A stretch of 64,000 nt of DNA from Dryas octopetala (lineage: Eukaryota; Streptophyta; Magnoliopsida; Rosales; Rosaceae): assembly GCA_963921425.1 (NCBI GenBank), contig OY992833.1, positions 2,482,501 through 2,546,500 of the forward strand, given 5' to 3'. The notes below the pieces were generated by a model that was not told the DNA's origin, searched no databases, and saw nothing but the letters and a program-made list of their open reading frames with translations. Shown piece by piece: positions 1-11,797 of this stretch (its first letter is position 1; each line of letters starts with the position of its first letter). The position numbers and the translations under genes are program-made.

Positions 1-214
1 TTGTTTTGCAAAGAGATCGAATAGGTGAGGGCAATGAAGAACAATGAATGTTCTTGAATCTTGGTCTTTACTCTTTAAGCAGAGGAGACGTTCTTCGTTC
101 ATGTGTTTTCCACAGTGAACAAAGGTAGAATTGGTGGAGAAACGACATGGATTTTTGCCGAATTCCCACAGACCGTGCCAATGTGTTTAGGTGGTTCACC
201 CAAACTTGGGCTAC
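1..214 (-). mobile_element. Remnant of LTR element H (internal end, primer site, LTR stub)
   Basis: This matches 12877-13090, 40190-40402 and 62305-62500. On the minus strand an LTR end (CA) is followed by TTGGCACGGTCTGTGGGAA, which resembles the TGGCGCCGTCTGTGGG primer-binding site of plant LTR elements, followed by non-coding internal sequence. Only about 33 bp of the LTR (182-214) remains before unrelated sequence starts. The short ORFs here have no recognisable domain. The window edge cuts the left side. Confidence 0.6.
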
Positions 215-629
215 GTCTTCAATGCTCTTGCTGTTAAAACAAATTAACAGTTCGAGCATGTATATATAGTTGCAATATCTCTATAGTCTATACCCCTAGC
301 ATAGGCACGTGTTTATATATATATCTAATTAAATTAATGGATATATTTGTACGTAATTCTTAATTGAATTGCATGTATCCAAAGTGAAGTAAGAGATTGA
401 GAAATGGAACACACAGCAGCACGTACTAGGGCAATATCATTATCATAATGATACTGATCATCAAGTAAATCCACGTAGGATGAAGTACATCATTGAGCTA
501 GCTAGCAAACCCTTTAATTTATTTAATCAATATTATATTGTAATTTGTGTAGTGAAAATTAAGCATGATAGAATTGGCCATATATAACATCCGAATAGCA
601 GGGAGATGGGCCTTTTTTGTGTATACTTA
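215..629. other. GLP1 3' flank (duplicated spacer)
   Basis: This is non-coding AT-rich sequence repeated almost exactly at 13091-13505 and 63060-63390, and in shortened form downstream of GLP3 and GLP4. The minus strand has AATAAA at 518-523, about 107 nt past the GLP1 stop, a possible poly(A) signal. Equivalent hexamers lie at 13394-13399, 41174-41179, 51217-51222 and 63279-63284. Confidence 0.5.
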
Positions 630-1474
630 TTAATTGTTGTCGTACCAGAACTGCTTCTGGAGATTGTCGACCAAATTCTTGTCGACTTGGAAGGCCTTTG
701 CAAGAACATCATCAGAGATGGGAGGGTCGGAGCCGAAGACAGCATTGGCTATGGTGATGACTCCTGGGTTCTGGCTGCTCAGCCCAGCAATGGCCACAGC
801 CTTGGTGTGTCCCACATTCTGTTGGAAGTGAATGAGACCAACTGGGAAGACAAACACATCTCCCTTGTTCAAAACTTTGGTGAATAGCTTGTTTTTAGCG
901 TTTGGAAGGTTGGAGGTGACGAATCCAACGTAGAGTGTGCCTTCCAAGACCACAAGGATTTCAGAGGCACGTGGGTGAGTGTGGGGAGGGTTGATGCCGT
1001 TTGGTGCAAAGTCTATGCGAGCCAAGGATATACCGAGAGTGTTGAGTCCTGCTATTTGCTCCACATTCGCAGGTGTCACTTTAGAACCAACCGCGTTTGC
1101 TGTGCTTTGGGGAGTCAACCCGGAAAAGAAGAAATCGTTTGCTGATGCAAGCTTTGGGTCCTTGCAGAATTTCCCATTCACAAACACTGCTTGCACAAAA
1201 AAAATATATAGTTCATGTATAGTTGTGGGCATGCATTCATTAAGGAACAAAATATATATATACGAATGGATTGTACATATATATGTAATAATTCTTCATG
1301 TATAATAATCATATATAGTAATGCATAAGTATATATACCAGCAGATTGGGTGTCATTAATATCTACGCAGAAGTCCTGCAGAGGACTGGGGTCAGAGGCA
1401 GACACGACAAGGAAGGTTGCCAATGCCAGAATGGCAATTACAGTGACTGCAGGGAAATGAACAGCTTTCATCAT
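630..1474 (-). CDS. GLP: Germin-like protein, copy 1
   Basis: This is a cupin-fold apoplastic glycoprotein of the germin-like family. Relatives bind Mn and often act as superoxide dismutase, with roles in walls and defence; the activity here is inferred. Exon 1 is 1474-1339, the intron 1338-1187 (GT..AG, phase 1) and exon 2 1186-630, giving 230 aa. The signal peptide spans about residues 1-26 and the mature start is near SDPSPLQ. Cys36 and Cys53 fit the conserved disulphide. Metal ligands are His114, His116, Glu121 ([10 protein letters not shown]) and His165 (GLIHFQQ), and a KGD motif is at 153-155. An N-glycosylation sequon is at Asn40 (NDT). The second Met is an alternative start. All key residues are intact, so it is probably functional. 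Confidence 0.95.
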
Positions 1475-1609
1475 ACTGATCGAATTATAACTTATAAGCT
1501 TGCTTGCTAGCTTAATTGCTTGGCCTCAAACTTGTACTGTTTTGTGTAGACTACTTAATTGGTTTGAGTCTGAGATCGATGGATGAAAATCCTGCATTGG
1601 GTATATGCC

Positions 1610-1617
1610 TATTTATA
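1610..1617 (-). promoter_or_regulatory. TATA box of GLP1
   Basis: The minus strand reads TATAAATA, 136 nt upstream of the GLP1 start codon. This spacing suits a plant core promoter with a leader of about 100 nt. The box is conserved at the same place in GLP2 and GLP3. Confidence 0.65.
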
Positions 1618-2252
1618 GCAGCTTGGAGCTAGACGCTGAACGAACTGGTCTTTGGAGCTAGACACTGAAAGAACTGGTCTTTGATTTTTGTCGAAGCAGG
1701 TAACGACTTGGCTAATTTTTCCTAGCAGGTAAAGACTGAATTGGTACGTTGATTAAGTCTTTACATGTGAATGTGAATCGATCAACCCAAACAAAAAAAA
1801 AAACAAAAACCAAAGTTTGAGCTAGGTACATTAATTAGACTACTTGCTCCAACATATATTTGATATTTAATTCCTCCTCTTCCTTCTCGAATGGATTTCT
1901 ATATATGATGTCAATTTCTTAAATTAAATGTCCACAATCTTTTCTGCAGATAGATTAGAGATCATAGAAAATGCACTAATTAATTGTTAGCACTAACCGG
2001 ATTGTGCATTTTAATTCCTTTTGGTTTTGGGAAATTTCATTAAATAACCCATTTTAATATATTATAGCTTCAATTTAGAACATTTTTCCATATATATATA
2101 TATATGTTCATAGTTGTTCATAATTAATTTATTGATTCTCATTATAACCTGAAATTAGATGCTGAAGAATTATTTGAAACTACGAAGTTTCATATACCTA
2201 CATGTGAATTGCAAATCTAATTATGCTTCGTATTGATATTACTTGACGTTAT
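1618..2252. other. GLP1 upstream region (duplicated)
   Basis: This is AT-rich non-coding sequence almost identical to 14494-15128 upstream of GLP2. Similarity ends at 2252/15128, where insertion G begins in this unit. It contains AT microsatellite and A-tract stretches. No gene is seen. Confidence 0.6.
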
Positions 2253-3263
2253 TGTTGAAGCGTAAAAAAAATGGGAAAAGGAAGATTTCAAAATTCAAAA
2301 AAAGGGATAAAGCTATCTCACCTGTTTATCTTCTGTAGATATCAGAGACCTGAAAGGAAAAAAAAAAAAAAAAAAGAGATAAATGTGTGTAAAAATATAT
2401 ATATATAAAGCAGATAAATGTATTGATAAGTAATCTTTCAAAATTCAAAATAAAGATTATTATCAGCATTTCAAATTTAGGTGGGTGATTTTTATCTCTT
2501 AAGCTTCTCGTGTTGCCTATAAAAAGAGGTGGAGAGCTAGAGAGAGGTCATTCAAAAAATAACAAAAAAAAGCACCGAAAGGCTGAAGGAGAAGAGAGTA
2601 CAGAAAAGAGAGAATTTTTGGCAATCCAAAGAGGAATTACGGCAAGACCGTTGCTGTTCAATTTCAAGGTAGTGGCCCATGACAGTGTTCTTTCTTTTAA
2701 GATGAGGGTTCTAGTCTGAACCCCACATAAAAATGATCTCATCTCAAGATGGGGGCCGGTTCTGGCCTGAACCCCCCATAAATTCCTTTCATCTCAAGAT
2801 GAGGTTCTGGTCTGATACCCCCCCATAAATCCTTCCCATCTTAAAATGGGGGTTCTGGTCTGAATCCCCCATGAATTCCTTTCATTTCAAGATGGGGGTT
2901 CTGGCCTGAACCCCCCATAAATGATCTCGCCTCAAGATGAGAATTCTGTTCAAAAAAAGTCTTTTTTTCTCTTTAGAGGGTTCTGACACTGAACCCTCAT
3001 AAATTAATCTCACTTTCAACAAAAGATCAAAGTGAGAACCAAAGCTTACCTGCAAACAAAAAAATAAGGAAAAGAGAGTTAGCAAGGTTATACGCCCGCA
3101 AAATACATAAGAAAAGAAAATGGGCTTGCTTGCTATACCTGTAGATTGTTTGGTTGAAGGTATGTGAGGAAAGGCTGTCTGCGAAAAAATAGTGGTCAGC
3201 TTTGAAAGAATACAAAGAAATAAATAAAAAAAAGTTTGCAACTTGGAGATAAAGGAGGGGACC
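2253..3263. mobile_element. Insertion G, left part (unclassified, probably LTR-type)
   Basis: The GLP2 unit has no such sequence: there ACGTTAT continues directly into the sequence found here at 7989. G therefore occupies 2253-7988, interrupted by CACTA element F. It starts with TG right after ACGTTAT, and a TATAAAAAG box near 2518 is followed by a purine-rich leader, as in a plant LTR. I find no matching right LTR and no 5-bp duplication, so the right end is probably lost. No coding domain was recognised. Confidence 0.45.
2690..2960. repeat. Minisatellite, about five units of about 53 bp
   Basis: Degenerate tandem units each contain GGTTCTGGYCTGAACCCCC, then CATAAAT, then CTCAAGATG. The copies differ by small indels. 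It lies inside insertion G and lacks a sustained reading frame. Confidence 0.75.
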
Positions 3264-6119
3264 CACTACAACAAATATGGCCAAAGGCCTCTATTTTTTG
3301 CACCCATAAATTTGGGGGTGCCTATTGACAAATGAGGTGGTCACTAATACTTATTCTTAGTGATTACTATGTTTATGGTGGAGATGATAGTTGCTTTAGG
3401 ACCCACTAATTTGTACAATAGTTGATTTTTTGGTAGCTCTATAAACATAGTAACCAAATTGGGAGATTAGTAGGATAATTTTTTTTTTCCCACCCCTAAC
3501 CCAAACTAAATTTGTAATGGTGGCTGTGCACAAGGCCTCTTTTCTTTGAAACTAAAGTTGGGAAAGTGGCAATTGACATTTTGGGTTTAGGGATGAATTT
3601 ATAAAATATTTCATTAAACTAATATATTTCATTAAAATTATTTTTCTATGAATTTATAAAATTGGTTGTTTAAAAAGAAATGCTTTTATAAATTGGTTTA
3701 AGGTTTTATTTTGACAAAATTAAATATTTACATTATAAATGAGTTTTTTGTCTAGTTGGATAGAGCTCGGGACTATGAGCGCGTAGACACGAAGAAGACG
3801 TAAATTGGTTTAAGGTTTTATTTTGAAAAAATTAAATGTTTACATTATACACGAGTTTTTGGTCTAGTTGGATAGGGCTCGGGAGTACGAGCGCGTAGAC
3901 ACAAAGAAGATGTAAAACGGAGTTACGACCATCAAGATTCGAATTGGTGTACCGTTTAACAAATTATGGTGATTTTTGTTTGAGGGCTAAATGTGTAATT
4001 TCGCTACATAGGGTTAAATAAAAACCTAACTCTATAATTTATTCTTCATGTCCTCTCACATCCCTAAACCAGCCACACCCTCCCTTCTCTCTCATCTCTC
4101 TGTCTTCGATCGAACATGGATAATCCAGTGAGGATTCCAGCGCGACTAGCACCAAACTCTTCATCTCCTCCTCCTCTCTCTCCCTTTGATCTTTTTCTTC
4201 CCAAAAACTCAGCCGTGAAGCTAGATCGAAAACCAAACAAAACTTCCATCTTTTCCGGCGATTTCACTATTCCGGCGGCAAGGCAGCAAGGCACACGACC
4301 TCTATTTTCATTCTCTCTTTGCTTTGAGTTGATTGGTGTCGTTAAATCATTTCGGCAACCAACATAGATGGCGATTTAAAGCCCAAACACCCGCGACCTT
4401 CCTCTGCCGATCTCTGGCGACTCTGACGGTGTATGACGGCCATGTTGACGGAGTTGTTACGCTTGGCTGAGGTACTAATTAATTGGTGTCTTATATATAT
4501 ATATATATATATCTATATATATATCTTAATTGTTTTCACTCATTCTATATATATATGAGAAATTACTAATTTTAGGTTTTATTTTTGGGTTTGTTTTTGT
4601 TTCTTTTGACATAAAGAAATAAAAACAAGTGAGCTGTAAAATGTGTTTATTGCTGGGGGTCTTGGAGGTCCGGACCTCAAAGGTGGAGGTCCAGTCCTCA
4701 GATTCATGGTGGCTTCTTGGAGCTTTGGTCCTCAAGGTGGAGGTCCTGTCCTCGATCTGCTTCATGGTTGTGCTGAATTGTACACATGTCTGTATTTTCA
4801 GTGATTATGGTTATTAGTTATGCTAGTTAGTCTATAGCCTATAGTTGTGTGTCATGTGGCTTGTTTTGTTAAGAGATTAGTTAGTTGGTTTCAATATTCT
4901 ATTAGCAGTCAATATATAGTTGTGATTCTTGATTTGTGTATTCATTAACTCCTTCAAGCAATATAGTTCAATGGTTTTCTTATTGATATACTGCATTTTT
5001 TGACATAGTTTTGTCCCGAATATGTACTTGATCTTTCCTGAATCATCACCTGTTTGCAGTGATAACCAAAATGTCCATCTAATAACTGCATAATTGGTCA
5101 TCTTTGACCAAACAAAATTCATTTTTAACTTATGTTCCTTTCCCTTGTGAGTTTATACTTTGTGGTTTTTCTCAGTAGGCATGAGGCATTTTTTCAATGC
5201 TATCAAAGTTCATTATATTTTTCATTTTGCAAGCTTATTTGAGTTTGTTGTAGTGAAAGGTATGTTTTCACTTCTATTAATTATAACTTCGATTATGGCA
5301 TGTTTATAACTCCAAAATATGGTTTTGCTTATGTTCAACTTTGACCAAACAAAATTCATTTTCAACTTATGTTCCTTTTCGTTGTGAGTTTATATTTTGT
5401 GGTTTTGCTTGGTTGCGATGTAGGACAAGAAGATCAAGAAGAAAACTTGAGGACCAAACCTCATGGGAGAGGACCTGACCTCCAGAAGCTGAGAAGAAGA
5501 TTGAGGACCAGACCTCATGAGAGAAGACCGAACCTCCAATAGCTTGAAAGTGCGAAACCTCCTTCTTCATTTGCACTTTTCTTCTCTCTTCCTTTTCATC
5601 CTTCACTTTTTTAATCAACAACTCCATCTTCTTCATTTCTTTTTTGTTCTTTATCCCACAAACCCCACATCTTTAGTATTGTCCCTTGTTTATTTGAATT
5701 GTTGTCTTGCATGGAATAAGTTTTAATGTAAGATTCAATCCCACTGCAGGATATGTTTGGTGGGAAAATGTATTTTGAATTCTAATTAATTAGTCACCAA
5801 CATTCATGGAGACATTGTTTAATGATATCAATTCTAACACCAATACAGCAACCTTACATCTAATGGTGAAGGGAAAAAACCAACTAACTGCAGCATTAGT
5901 GAGCAGCTGCCTTGTCAGACTGTCATGACAGTTTTTGTCAAATTCTTTCACCATTCTTACATGTGCGTGGGCTTAGCTCCCTTGCCACCCCAACACCAAC
6001 CTCCAACATGCTCTATGGTGACTGCATGGTGCAATGGGCAATACAAACTAACAACAGTGCCAGTTGCATCTATTCCTACCAAAAAAAATTGGTTGCCTTT
6101 GCTAGATTTTGTTGTAGTG
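3264..6119. mobile_element. CACTA element F, non-autonomous, 2856 bp
   Basis: The left end starts CACTACAACAAAT. The right end finishes TTTTGTTGTAGTG, its inverted repeat. The 3-bp target duplication ACC flanks both sides (3261-3263 and 6120-6122), the rule for CACTA (En/Spm) elements. No transposase is visible. The interior has GAGGTCC/GGACCTC-type repeats near 4665-4755 and 5445-5540, and a short open frame at 4116-4367 without a recognised domain. It is nested inside insertion G. Movement would need transposase supplied from elsewhere. Confidence 0.85.
3690..3913. repeat. Tandem duplication, two units of 112 bp, in CACTA F
   Basis: Two consecutive copies begin AAATTGGTTTAAGG at 3690 and 3802. 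They share the stretch around GTCTAGTTGGATAG and GAGCGCGTAGACAC and differ by a few substitutions. No coding role is apparent. Confidence 0.8.
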
Positions 6120-6122
6120 ACC

Positions 6123-7988
6123 TCTTTTAATTTTCTGACACCAAGCTAGGCTTTTGAGTTTATCAACACCTGCAAGAGAATTAAATTGGTGCTAGCTTCA
6201 GTGGGCTAGAAAGAGCTTTAAGTAAGAGAATTGATCAAGTTACAAGTTTAATTTTTGGTTCACGTTGGTGACTTGTGGCATAAAGTGAAAGAATAGAAAT
6301 TGAAGGAAATATCAAAGTTTGACCACCTCTTGGACTTTTGGCAAGTGTTAAAAGCCTTGTTCTTTTGTTTCAATGATTTGCTGCAAACAAAAAGGAGAAA
6401 TATCTTGGAATGAGACAAAATATACATAAAAAAAAATGTCTCACTTTCCTCTGCAGCAAAGCAAAAAAAAAAAAAAAAAAATGTAATATAGGCATGGTGA
6501 TCTAAACCTCTTTCACTTGAAATTCCAAAGGAAAAAAAAGATAGCTGATTTCGGTCCTTTTCCTGCAAGAAAACATGAGTTAGTCTTGTGTTTTGTCAAA
6601 GGAAAGAAAAATAAAAAGGACTGCAGCTAACAAGATAAGATAAAAATGACTCACCTTCTCTTGTGCCTTGATGACGGAATGACCTTGCAGCAAGATAAAG
6701 AAAGGATGTGGGAGGTTGCTTTTGTGACACCTGGTTCAAGAAAGACAAATAAAGAATGGTTCAACGCAGTTTGCAAAGAAAGCCATGTTATCTTGATGAT
6801 TCATAAATAAAGAAGAAAGAGAGAAAGAAAATAATGAATATGCATAAAAGTTGCGAATTTGGTTGCTACCTGATGTTGACGGATGTAAAAGGAACCAGTC
6901 TTCACTCAAAGTGCTATCTTTTCCTGAGGAGAGAAGGGGAGTTTGTGGTGAGACCCGGGTGTAAAAGAGAGGCGCAACTCTCTGCCATTTATAAAGATTT
7001 CTATAAAGTCCAAATCCTAATTAAAGTGGGCTTTTAGAGTTGACATGGAACTCAAAGACTGAAAAGCTTACTTAGGAATTAGAGGATTTCGTACCAAATT
7101 TGTTTCAGTACAATTGGGACTTCTCTTCCCAATATAGGTGGGATAAGGATTATTGGTTTACTCTATATGTGGCGACAAGTTGATGGGCTTATTTCATAAT
7201 TGATGGGTTTATTAAGTCAAATGGAGGGTCCATTAATTGGAGTGGGTTTGTTAATGAGCTACTTAGATTTCCAAAGTTGCGGCAAACAACAAATGGTCAG
7301 GTAGCAAGCAAAAAAAGAGAGGATGATAAATGAGGATCAATTTCTCCATGGGGTGTCTACTTGCAAATCAAAAGAAATGAAAATTTTGGGCCACAATGCA
7401 AACTTGGTCCAATAAAATTAAATGGACAAAATTGATGGGTGTAAATTGAATATAACCATCTAGACAAAATAAATTTCTAGTGAAAAGTTGGTTGGTACAA
7501 AACCAATTCTCTCAATTGGTACAAAACCAAAACCAAATTGTTGGTTGGTACAAAACTAATTCTCTCAATCAGTACAAAACCGAAACCAAATCCAAACCCC
7601 AAATTTAAACTCTCAAATTGGTACAAAACCACCTTTCTCAAATGGTACAAAACCAAATCTCTCAAATCCAAATCCTAAATTCAACTCCAAAATGGCACAA
7701 AGCCAATCAAGTCAAATCTACGAACTACATTTGGTTTGATCCCGTCAGGGGTATGTAGGCAACCTATTAAAATTTAGGTGCAACCATAACCAAATCAAAT
7801 TCGTTCAAATTTCCCAGACATTAATTCCATACATAAAAGCTAAATTAATTTCTCAAATAAAATCCAAGGGCTTTAAACCCTACCCAAATTACTCAAATCA
7901 TTTAAATGGGTCATTCACCCATTTAAATCTCAAAATTAACCTTGGAACTACGTGTGGTTTGATCCTGCAATGGGTACGTAGGCAACCT
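6123..7988. mobile_element. Insertion G, right part
   Basis: This continues G after CACTA F. It holds repeats of TTGGTACAAAACCAA and relatives (about 7480-7690). Twice it has a GAACTACRTKTGGTTTGATC motif followed by GGTAYGTAGGCAACCT (about 7724-7765 and 7948-7990). That motif recalls conserved non-coding blocks of some plant Gypsy-type elements (from memory). The junction to the paralogous spacer is at 7988/7989. No intact gene is seen. Confidence 0.45.
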
Positions 7989-8808
7989 GAAGTATTTGAG
8001 TTTATATAACACTCACTATATTGATTTTTATATATACACTTAAGAAAATTTTCCGCTGTGAAGAGGAGAAATGACCGATCCTAAAGAACAGCGTGAAATA
8101 GCATAATATGTATATACTAGTCTTTTTTCATACCATTCAATATGAGAATGAGATATGAATGATAATGCAAATATAGTGAATGCATTTATTCGAAAATTAG
8201 ATGCATATATATACAACTAAACTGCAAAGTCACATATGGAAGTTTTATATATGCCAACATGGATTGATGTCCTGACATGGTAGTCCATCAATTTGGCCGA
8301 AAATGATTTATTGCACACATGAAGCGTGAAAAATCTATAGGTTCCAAAGTTTAGCTCTCCAGAAGTGGAGATCGAGTATATGAGATGGTCTACACAAGCC
8401 CAATTAATTAAATTTGAAGATCCACATTCTCTACACAAATCATCCTAGAAGAGATGATAGTCCCTGAAAAGACTATAAAAGTCCCCAAAGAGGCATGGGT
8501 ACCCAATTATAAAGATATATTTATATCTAATATATGTATGCAAATGAGAACTGTGAGATAGTTGATATAATGATGATATATTTTGTTTATAGTAGCTACT
8601 AAAAATCATCAGGGGCTATAATAATGTGGAATCACGTTTACTATAAATGCCGACAAAATTAAATGATTAGTCAAACTGGAAAGAGGCAATTCCAGTAGAA
8701 TTGAATATCATTAAAAACGTGGAATAATAAGGACCTATAGTTCAAACACCAATATTGTTAACCTTGAAGGTTATTGAATGTTTGAAATAAAGTGAATGAA
8801 ATCACTAT
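7989..8808 (+). pseudogene. Decayed copia element J, part 1 (region before RT)
   Basis: The sequence is repeated at 15129-15948. The plus strand keeps scattered copia polyprotein traces: VPKEAWVPNYKD near 8480 and, near 8665-8735, NWKEAI..VELN followed by GPIVQTP, which fits the start of the copia reverse-transcriptase domain. Stops and indels are frequent. The frame is then split by the Mutator-like element at 8809. Confidence 0.6.
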
Positions 8809-9759
8809 GGGTTAAATACAAAAATGGTCCTCCAACTTTCACTCGTATCTCAAAGTGGTTCACGAACTTCAAAACATGAGAAATTTGCCCACAAACTTTT
8901 CAAAGTGTTTCAAGTCAGTACAAATGTTAACTTTCATCCAGTCAGTTGACGGAAGTGATCATGTGCACCACACATGACCACTTTTATGGGGGTATTTTTG
9001 TCCATTCAGAAAAAAAAAAAAACAAAATTAAAAAGAAAAATATTAAAAACAAACTGGAAAAAAAAAAACTAAAACTAAAAGAAAAAATAAAAAGGGAAGG
9101 TCCCCTCATCGCCCACCCCCCGCTGCCTCCACCATCCCCCTCCCCTGGCCCCATCGCACCCACACCCATGGATCTGTCCACGAATATATTGCACCTCATC
9201 TTTGTATTTAACCCATTAATAATATGTATATGAATTTCAAAAAATGCAACAGATCTGTGAATAATAGATTGAGGACTCACAGAGCCCACAAGGATGAGGG
9301 AACCAACTTCTTCTTGCTTTCTTTGTAAATGGTGCGAATAGAGTTGGTTTTTTGGGTTTTTTTTGAAAGGATTTTCAGAGAAAATCTGGGAAGGAAAAGA
9401 GAGAGAGAAAGGATGGGGTGCGACACGGGCCAGGGGGAAGGGGAGGGTGAAGGCAATGGGGGGGACCTCCCCTTTTTATTTTTTTCTTTGAGTTTTAGGT
9501 TTTTTTTTTCCAGTTTGTTTTTAATATTTTTCTTTTTAATTTTTTTTCAGTTTGTTTGTTTTAATGGACATAAATACCCCCATAAAAGTGGTCATGTGCG
9601 GTGCACATGATCACTTTTGTCAACTGACTGGATAAAAGTTAACATTTGTACCGACTTGAAACACTTTGAAAAGTTCGTGGGCAAATTTGTCACATTTTGT
9701 AGTTTGTGGACCACTTTGAGACACGAGTGAAAGTTGGAGACCATTTTTGTATTTAACCC
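8809..9759. mobile_element. Foldback Mutator-like element, 951 bp
   Basis: It starts GGGTTAAATAC and ends GTATTTAACCC. The arms are imperfect inverted repeats of roughly 350 bp (about 8809-9170 and 9405-9759), leaving a short core. A perfect 9-bp target duplication AATCACTAT flanks it (8800-8808 and 9760-9768), typical of Mutator-like elements. No transposase is present. Open frames inside are composition artefacts of A-rich and C-rich arms. It inserted into the RT region of decayed copia J. Confidence 0.9.
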
Positions 9760-9768
9760 AATCACTAT

Positions 9769-10850
9769 TTATAATGGCACAAGGTTTCTCTAAAGAAACA
9801 TGAAATTGTGGTTATATATTCTCCTGTTATAGATGCAACCGCATTTTAACAAATTTAGTAAAATTAATGTGTTCATTGCACATGGAGAAAACCTTTACAT
9901 ATTATGAAATGCCACAAGCATATCACCAGAAGCGATTTCCTACAAGATATAGAACAAATTACTAAGTCAAATCCCAAATTGAAAGTGCCATGAAATATTA
10001 TGTGCTTGAAGCAAATCCTTGAAGGATTGAAACCTGAAGCTCAAAGTATGTACTCAACTTTAACACTATGAATATGGTCAAAATTGCCTTATTGAGTACT
10101 TTGATTAGAATTCGAATTCAGAAATTGTTACAACATATTCAAACTCTTGAAAGAAGTTATGAATTAATTGAGACTCCTGAAGTGCTCATAAGATTATTGA
10201 ATGCTTGAATATTGGATTTGATATAAATGACCTTGGGAAATGAAAATAGTGTCTCGAGCTACAGATCGAGTATTGTACTAATGAAATTCTTATGCCCAAC
10301 GATTATTCGGTCTATTGGCACTAAGAATGATTACTTGCTTCCTACTAAGGAAGATGGAAGAAAACTCTTTGGTCCAAAAGCATCATATCTTAATGTGCCT
10401 TATTTAACTTAGCACGATGCAGTAGACCGAATTAATATAGCTTTGTTTCATGTAATTTTTCCAATACTCAAAAGTATTTTCATAATAAATAATCTCTTTT
10501 AGAGAGAATTGTTTCTAACCACTTTATTTAGTGGAACTATATTTTGTTAGTATTGCTCTAACCTCAACAGGAATTCAACAGATAATGACAAGCATATATC
10601 TCCTGGAAGTCTAAAAGCATTGTTCATACAAGCATTGCCAAACTTCACTCTTTAGAAGATGGCATCTGAGATATCATTATTTGCTGGATTTTTGAGCCAG
10701 TCAAATTAAAGCTTGTTGTTATCAGGAGGAGCATCCAGCCATTTTGCGTGTTGTACTCTTTTAATTTCCTTCGACTAGAGTTTTGTCTCACCGGGTTTTT
10801 CCTAGCAAGGTTTCAACTGAATTTTATCACTTTGCAAATTTTGCCTTAGA
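9769..10850 (+). pseudogene. Decayed copia element J, part 2 (RT, RNase H, 3' end)
   Basis: The frame resumes after the Mutator-like element with MAQGFSKET (9773), matching the copia VAQGFSQR block, then a YSPV-like motif near 9822. Near 10340-10410 is GPKASYL..., like the copia GPEVPYL block, then an RCSRP trace. Near 10618 a FTKALP-like trace marks the polyprotein C-terminus. A polypurine tract (CAGGAGGAGCA, about 10722) and a CACCGGGTTTTTCCTAGC block typical of copia LTRs follow. Many stops make it dead. Confidence 0.65.
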
Positions 10851-11797
10851 TGGTTGAATCCTTTTTCACATAAGTACCTTTCCAACGCTCTAGAATTAGT
10901 AATTACGTACAAGCACCAAGTATTTGTGATTAATTTCACCAACACATACTGCCTCAGCAGTCAGCATCCAAACAAATATATTGGTGACACTAGCTAGTCA
11001 ATCAGTTATATATATAGAGACTTGCATTTGTGTCATTTTTGGCTTCCATATATCAAAGTGCGCGCATATATGCACTAATCAGTTATAGAGAGGTCGAGTT
11101 ACCTTTTCAAACTGAATTATTGGTAGGAAATCTTTTATGTACATCTAGTTCTCGTATCACATGGCTGTCCTTCTCATATATATGTACTTGCATGCATGTT
11201 GTTCCCATATAGTACTTCATTATTATCTTTTCTATGGCTATTTGGCTTTGCTGTTTGATTGATCATATCCTCATAGGGAAAAAGATCGAAGTCCATCACT
11301 ATCACCATGGCAAACATGATAGAGCATGTGGCACATTTCTTAGCATTGGATGATACTTAATTGAATGGTTATGGTATAATTGCCCAAATGGACAATTTGA
11401 AAAATTATAAGTAAACCCATGTGAGATGTGGCATATACGTTGTTTACGTCTCTGGAAAAATGCTAAAGGGATTACATTTTCGGACGATATTAGCTCACCA
11501 TGTGATAGTTAACATGTATTGTCAATTTTAGTGCACTCAACATCAAATCTATGCTACGAGACATTATTCTCACTTTCGTTTTGCTTGCTTTTAATATTTG
11601 ACAGCATGCTCAAATATACCCATGAATTACAGTTTGAGCATGTATATATAGTTGCAGTAGCTCTATATATAGTCTAGACCCCTAGCTTGTCAACTTGAGC
11701 TCCGAAGAGGCAAAAGAAGTAGAATAGAAACATGCATCTTGATTTTTCTAAGCATCATATTCTTCCTTTGATAATGGGTACGTGCAGCTTAGCTTAA
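10851..11797. other. Shared intergenic spacer (unit 1 copy)
   Basis: This matches 43984-44930 plus 50473-50510 in the GLP3-GLP4 interval. It contains the intact CATATTCTTCC site (about 11757) that CACTA element D disrupted in that interval. No gene is seen; short open frames here are not conserved between the two copies. Confidence 0.65.

Noticed and set aside
606..887. Plus-strand open frames across GLP exon 2 (also at 13482, 41282, 51325, 63367)
   Set aside because: They are antisense shadows of the cupin exon. They recur only because the exon recurs, and none has a domain.
630..1250. Treating GLP exon 2 as a single-exon gene starting [10 protein letters not shown]
   Set aside because: The extra N-terminus is translated intron. 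The GT-AG pair at 1338/1187 joins exon 1 with signal peptide to [10 protein letters not shown] in correct phase.
4039..4367. Overlapping open frames in CACTA F as a captured gene
   Set aside because: Both strands are open over the same low-complexity stretch, and no domain, intron pattern or conserved match is recognisable.
8217..8438. Conserved small ORF repeated at 15357-15578
   Set aside because: Conserved only because the spacer was duplicated. Opposite-strand copia traces explain the sequence better.
8946..9610. Lys-rich and Pro-rich ORFs inside the Mutator-like element
   Set aside because: They arise from A-rich and C-rich foldback arms and mirror one another on opposite strands.
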